A stretch of DNA of 10,000 nt from Eimeria necatrix (taxonomy: Eukaryota > Apicomplexa > Conoidasida > Eucoccidiorida > Eimeriidae): assembly GCF_000499385.1 (NCBI RefSeq), contig NW_013652803.1, positions 10,001-20,000 on the forward strand, written 5' to 3'. The first letter of the stretch is position 1. Each line of letters opens with the position of its first letter. Under the pieces are notes generated by a model. It did not search any database, was not told where the DNA came from, and was given only the letters and a program-made list of their open reading frames with translations. The position numbers and the translations under genes were made by a program. Positions 8,742 to 10,000 of the stretch are shown here, piece after piece.

Positions 8742-9622
8742 GGGTGCGGATGTTGCTGCTGCTGCGGATGCTGCTGCTGCTGCTGCTGCTGCGGATGCTA
8801 GTGTTGTTGGTGCTTAGTGTTTTGCTATTGCTTCTGCTGCTGCTGCTAGTTTTGATGCAGTTTCTGCTCCAGCTGCTGCTGCTGCTGCTGCTGCTGCTTT
8901 TGCATTGTTTCCTGTTCCTCTTGCCGTTGCTGTTGCTGCTTAGTTTGTTGCTGCTGCCGCCTAGTTATTTGCTGCTGCAGTTGCTGTTGCTGCTGCAGCT
9001 GTCCCGACTTCTGTTGTTGCTGCTGCTACGTAGTTTTTTGCTGCTGCAACTGCTTGGCATGTTGTTTCTGCTGCAGTTGCTCGATAGTTTGTTGCTGCTG
9101 CATCTAGCTGCTTTATTCGTTGCTGCTGTAGTTGCCGCGTCTTCTGCTGCTGCTGCTGTTGCTGCTGTCGTTGCTGCTGCTGTTGCAGCTGTCGCTGCCA
9201 TGTGGCTCTTTGCTGCTGCAGTGCGGCTGCTGCTGCTGTTGCTGCCTCTGTTGCCTTTGCTGCTGCTGGCAGCGCTGCAGCCGCTGCTGCTGCTGCTGCT
9301 GCTGCTGCAGCTGCTGCTGCAGCGCTAGCAAAGAAAAAACGCCGAAACAAAAGCGACCAAATTACTGAGCAGCAGCAGCTGCAGCTGCCAGCGCAGCGGC
9401 AGCAGCAACTCCTGCTGCTGCTGCTGCAGCAAAGCAAATTGAACTAAAATGCATTTGTTTTCAGGATTAACTGATGAAGAAAACCCTTTTTTCGAACCCT
9501 TTCCAGAAACAACCCTCGTGGGAGCTGGGGACTTGTACTTAAAACCCTTGGCGCTGCAGCTGCAGAACGAGGCCACTGTGAAGCTCTTCGACACAGAGGC
9601 CAGGCAGACTGGACAGGCAAGG
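3663..9622 (+). CDS. Kinesin-3 family motor protein with FHA domain, nine exons visible, 3' end not resolved
   Basis: This gene encodes a plus-end-directed type of microtubule motor; kinesin-3 proteins typically carry vesicles or membranes. Hand-built exons are 3663-4300, 4702-4808, 5038-5072, 5545-6017, 6260-6427, 6639-7396, 7974-8159, 8432-8678 and 9465-9616/9622. All introns shown have GT-AG ends and all phases join, except for one extra base in exon 4. Visible order in about 921 residues: motor (about 1-396) with P-loop GQTGAGKS (120-127), switch I NATSSRAH (255-262) and switch II DLAGSE (290-295); neck coil (about 400-472); FHA (about 480-657); coiled coil (about 690-780); kinesin-3 stalk region with [11 protein letters not shown]. 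Motor followed by FHA is diagnostic of kinesin-3. Runs of Ser, Gln and Ala interrupt the motor and FHA domains. Which cargo or cell process it serves in the parasite cannot be read from the sequence. The tail (PH, PX or other) is not seen. Confidence 0.9.
4301..4701 (+). repeat. Intron 1, filled with telomere-like repeat in both orientations
   Basis: A GT-AG intron of 401 nt. Near the donor lies a small inverted repeat: 10-base arms at 4309-4318 and 4320-4329 (AAAACCCTAA / TTAGGGTTTT) around one base. Degenerate G-rich TTTAGGG/TTTGGGG sequence covers about 4360-4560, ending in regular TTTAGGG units from 4516 to 4557. The opposite orientation, AAACCCTAAACCCTAA, lies at about 4661-4682 just before the acceptor. 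Confidence 0.85.
4702..4808 (+). CDS. Kinesin exon 2: motor domain segment before switch I
   Basis: Encodes [14 protein letters not shown], then [10 protein letters not shown] and KGTANRT, the family-typical segment (V.GL..V.V.S..E......G...R) between the NETVQDLL block and switch I. Acceptor TTTTAG at 4700-4701 and donor AA|GTTCGT at 4809. It starts in phase 2 and ends with one base, fitting exons 1 and 3. It is flanked on both sides by telomere-like arrays. Confidence 0.88.
4809..5037 (+). repeat. Intron 2, with opposed telomere-like arrays
   Basis: A GT-AG intron of 229 nt. Five TTTAGGG units at 4816-4853 sit just after the donor. The complementary AAACCCT orientation covers about 4933-5012 near the acceptor, with some variant units (TTAACCCT, CTAAGCT). 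The two arrays could pair in the transcript. Confidence 0.87.
5038..5072 (+). CDS. Kinesin exon 3: 35-nt microexon carrying switch I
   Basis: Acceptor GTCTCAG ends at 5037 and donor GC|GTGGGT begins at 5073. Joined to the single base left from exon 2, it encodes [12 protein letters not shown], which is the switch I region (N..SSR) that senses the ATP gamma-phosphate. The exon is easy to miss because it is only 35 nt, but it is required: without it the motor lacks switch I and exons 2 and 4 do not join in frame. Confidence 0.87.
5073..5544 (+). repeat. Intron 3: 32-bp tandem repeat, AAACCCT arrays and CTG tract at acceptor
   Basis: A GT-AG intron of 472 nt. It holds an AT-rich 32-bp tandem repeat with 2.5 copies (5121-5201), AAACCCT array at 5325-5374, a C-rich run at 5450-5469, three more AAACCCT units at 5470-5490, and a CTG tract (5491-5541) whose final CTGCAG is the 3' splice site. 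Confidence 0.85.
5545..6017 (+). CDS. Kinesin exon 4: C-terminal half of motor and neck, with a one-base frame break
   Basis: Starts after (CTG)nCAG with [12 protein letters not shown], then [10 protein letters not shown] (switch II), [26 protein letters not shown] (helix alpha-4). After the run of six G and six C at 5757-5769 the reading continues one frame over as [19 protein letters not shown], then [21 protein letters not shown], the end of the motor. In the first frame a TAG stops translation at 5782-5784. Both sides are strongly conserved, so one base in the G/C run is surplus or misread. The exon ends in [18 protein letters not shown], the start of the neck coiled coil, with donor GATG|GTCCGA at 6018. 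Confidence 0.88.
5757..5769 (+). other. Frame break in G6C6 run of motor exon
   Basis: The run is GGGGGG followed by CCCCCC. Upstream the protein reads ...[10 protein letters not shown] in one frame; downstream it reads ...[10 protein letters not shown] in the next frame, and kinesins join these blocks with a short loop. One base fewer would make the exon continuous and also set the right phase for exon 5. Sequencing or assembly error in a homopolymer is the likeliest cause; a real inactivating mutation or a +1 ribosomal frameshift are alternatives. Confidence 0.8.
6018..6259 (+). repeat. Intron 4: long TTTAGGG/TTTGGGG array
   Basis: A GT-AG intron of 242 nt. Positions 6043-6247 are almost wholly G-rich telomere-like repeat on the coding strand, with TTTAGGG units at both ends and TTTGGGG variant units in the middle (about 6063-6178). 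Runs of three to four G at regular spacing give strong G-quadruplex potential in both DNA and transcript. Confidence 0.87.
6260..6427 (+). CDS. Kinesin exon 5: neck/stalk coiled coil
   Basis: Acceptor TGTTCAG ends at 6259. The last base of exon 4 plus GC gives Gly, and the frame continues [20 protein letters not shown], then a charged helix with [17 protein letters not shown] and [17 protein letters not shown]. Regular spacing of hydrophobic residues and high Glu/Lys content indicate coiled coil, as expected between the motor and FHA domains of kinesin-3. I place the donor at GCAG|GTCAGC (6428) because the resulting phase joins exon 6; without splicing the frame runs through polyGln into an Arg run and a TAG at 6487. 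Confidence 0.82.
6428..6638 (+). repeat. Intron 5: (CAG)13(CGG)6 and TTTAGGG array
   Basis: A GT-AG intron of 211 nt. (CAG)13 at 6430-6468 runs directly into (CGG)6 at 6469-6486, followed by mixed CAG-rich sequence to about 6550, then about six TTTAGGG units at 6588-6628 ahead of the acceptor. It is the only intron with a large CAG-oriented tract. Confidence 0.78.
6639..7396 (+). CDS. Kinesin exon 6: FHA domain with Gln- and Ala-rich insertions, then coiled coil
   Basis: Acceptor GCGATCAG ends at 6638. The exon opens [21 protein letters not shown], close to the kinesin-3 FHA start (PHL.NLNEDP.LSG). The phosphothreonine-binding core follows: [12 protein letters not shown] (Ser-Arg-His at about residues 562-564) and [10 protein letters not shown] (Asn-Gly at about 629-630), then [18 protein letters not shown] domains bind phosphothreonine peptides or act as intramolecular regulators of kinesin-3. 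A mixed Gln/Ala segment with 14 consecutive Gln (6821-6862) and an Ala-rich segment (about 6961-7027) are inserted between strands. The end, [16 protein letters not shown], is coiled coil. Donor GAG|GTCCTG at 7397, phase 0. Confidence 0.9.
7397..7973 (+). repeat. Intron 6: imperfect CTG repeat throughout
   Basis: A GT-AG intron of 577 nt, made nearly entirely of CTG with interruptions (CTC, CGA, TTG, TGCC). From the exon 6 frame it has no stop until 7697-7699, so translation without splicing would add a long Leu-rich segment. Its last unit supplies the acceptor CTGCAG. The exon joins on both sides are in phase and continue one coiled coil, which supports removal of this stretch. Confidence 0.85.
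7974..8159 (+). CDS. Kinesin exon 7: stalk coiled coil
   Basis: Starts right after the CTG tract that ends in CTGCAG (7973). It encodes 62 residues, [20 protein letters not shown] onward, with [19 protein letters not shown] and ending [10 protein letters not shown]. The helix has dense charge and a heptad-like pattern, continuing the coiled coil begun at the end of exon 6. Codon use and composition here are ordinary, unlike the flanking introns. The donor is AGA|GTACCC at 8160, phase 0, and telomere-like AAACCCT repeat follows at once. Confidence 0.88.
8160..8431 (+). repeat. Intron 7: AAACCCT array and CTG tract
   Basis: A GT-AG intron of 272 nt. AAACCCT units start within five bases of the donor and run to about 8231. 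A non-repetitive part follows (about 8232-8330), then CTG repeat (about 8331-8424) that leads straight into the acceptor CTGCGCTGCAG. Confidence 0.84.
8432..8678 (+). CDS. Kinesin exon 8: start of conserved kinesin-3 stalk region
   Basis: Acceptor CTGCGCTGCAG ends at 8431. Reads [19 protein letters not shown], which continues the end of exon 7 as kinesin-3 proteins do (L...LPL..EAN.IA.EL), then strand-like [17 protein letters not shown] and W...[15 protein letters not shown], a hallmark of the kinesin-3-specific region (DUF3694/KIF1B-associated type). A good GTGAGT donor lies inside at 8543, but the frame stays open and the conserved W...FEDRL block needs the sequence on both sides. The donor used is GCAG|GTGCTG at 8679, phase 1. 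Confidence 0.85.
8679..9464 (+). repeat. Intron 8: long imperfect CTG repeat
   Basis: A GT-AG intron of 786 nt. Positions 8681-9325 are imperfect CTG repeat with TTG, GCA and CGT interruptions; 9326-9365 is A-rich; 9366-9427 is mixed CAG/CTG; the last 35 bases are ordinary, with a plausible branch site (GAACTAA) and T-rich tract. The exon 8 frame stays open to 9328, giving a Leu/Ala-rich read-through. Confidence 0.84.
9465..9622 (+). CDS. Kinesin exon 9: continuation of kinesin-3 stalk region, end uncertain
   Basis: A classic 3' splice site, TTTGTTTTCAG, ends at 9464. With the single base from exon 8 it reads [20 protein letters not shown], then [14 protein letters not shown] and VKLFDTE, matching the kinesin-3 pattern (DPF.......LIG.A..YL..L...). 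The exon end is unclear. A GC donor, CAG|GCAAGG, lies at 9617; a GT donor, AGG|GTTTAG, at 9623; both keep phase 0. If neither is used, a TAG at 9626-9628 inside the telomere-like array ends the protein. No further exon is recognisable to 10000. Confidence 0.83.
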
Positions 9623-9835
9623 GTTTAGGGTTTAGGGTTTAGGGTTTAGGGTTTAGGGTTTAGGGTTTAGGGTTTAGGGTTTAGGGGATGGGCTTTGGGG
9701 CTGGGGTTTACGGGTTAAGGGCTAGAGTTTAGGTTTTAGGGGCACAGCGCTGAAATTTGGGGTTTAGTGGTTAGGCTTTCGGGGTTAGGGTTTAGGGTTT
9801 GGGGTTTAGGGTTTAGGGTTTAGGGTTTAGGGAAT
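9623..9835 (+). repeat. Telomere-like TTTAGGG arrays after exon 9
   Basis: About nine TTTAGGG units at 9623-9685, then degenerate G-rich sequence (TTTACGG, TTTAGTGG, TTTCGGGG) to about 9780, then regular units again to about 9832. It is probably the start of intron 9 or the 3' flank of the gene. Confidence 0.85.
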
Positions 9836-10000
9836 TCGCTGGAATGCTGTTTCTGGTAGATATCTCGCATGGACCAAATTCAAAGCAAATCAAACAAACG
9901 AACAAACAAAATAAATAAATAAATAAATAAATAAATAAAAAAATAAATAAATAAACAAATAAATAATAAATAAATAAATAAATAAATAAATAAAAATTAA
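9836..10000. repeat. Short unique spacer and AAAT tetranucleotide tract
   Basis: Positions 9836-9890 are non-repetitive and start with GAATTCGCTGGAATGC. No kinesin-like reading was recognised there. AAAC/AAAT tetranucleotide repeat fills 9891-9996. Confidence 0.8.

Noticed and set aside
8246..9328. A single forward 360-codon Leu-rich protein
   Set aside because: Only the exon 8 part is conserved; the rest is CTG intron. Phases at 8432 and 8678 join the neighbouring kinesin exons.
9326..9445. An extra kinesin exon ([10 protein letters not shown]...) in intron 8
   Set aside because: Exons 8 and 9 already join in phase with continuous homology, and this stretch has only basic and Gln-rich low complexity.

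Overview
The window looks like nuclear DNA of an apicomplexan coccidian, most likely an Eimeria species. Two repeat classes dominate it: interstitial telomere-like AAACCCT/TTTAGGG arrays and CAG/CTG trinucleotide tracts. Both are known hallmarks of repeat-rich Eimeria chromosome segments. The single recognisable gene is intron-rich and carries long runs of Ser, Gln and Ala. The species cannot be fixed from sequence alone.

Layout. Positions 1-3662 hold no gene I can support. They contain about 57 bp of non-repetitive sequence, one telomere-like array, TTTA-type AT tracts, a GC-rich island, a 52-bp perfect palindrome, a (CTG)23 tract, about 1.1 kb of strongly purine-rich + strand, an abrupt switch to about 440 bp of pyrimidine-rich + strand, then AT-rich tandem repeats that run to within a dozen bases of a start codon.

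Positions 3663 to about 9622 hold one gene on the + strand, built here by hand from nine exons whose phases join. It encodes a kinesin-3 (KIF1/Unc-104 type) motor: motor domain (exons 1-4), neck coiled coil (4-5), FHA domain (6), second coiled coil (6-7) and the start of the conserved kinesin-3 stalk region (8-9). About 920 codons are visible. The 3' end is probably outside the window, although a TAG inside a telomere-like array could end it. One base too many in a G6C6 run breaks the frame in the motor domain.

Every intron is largely telomere-like repeat, CTG/CAG repeat or both. Most repeats in exons read CAG on the coding strand, while most intronic trinucleotide tracts read CTG. Three introns use the end of a CTG tract, ...CTGCAG, as their 3' splice site. 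Positions 9623-10000 are telomere-like repeat followed by AAAT repeat. I found no RNA gene, mobile element, CRISPR array or second gene.
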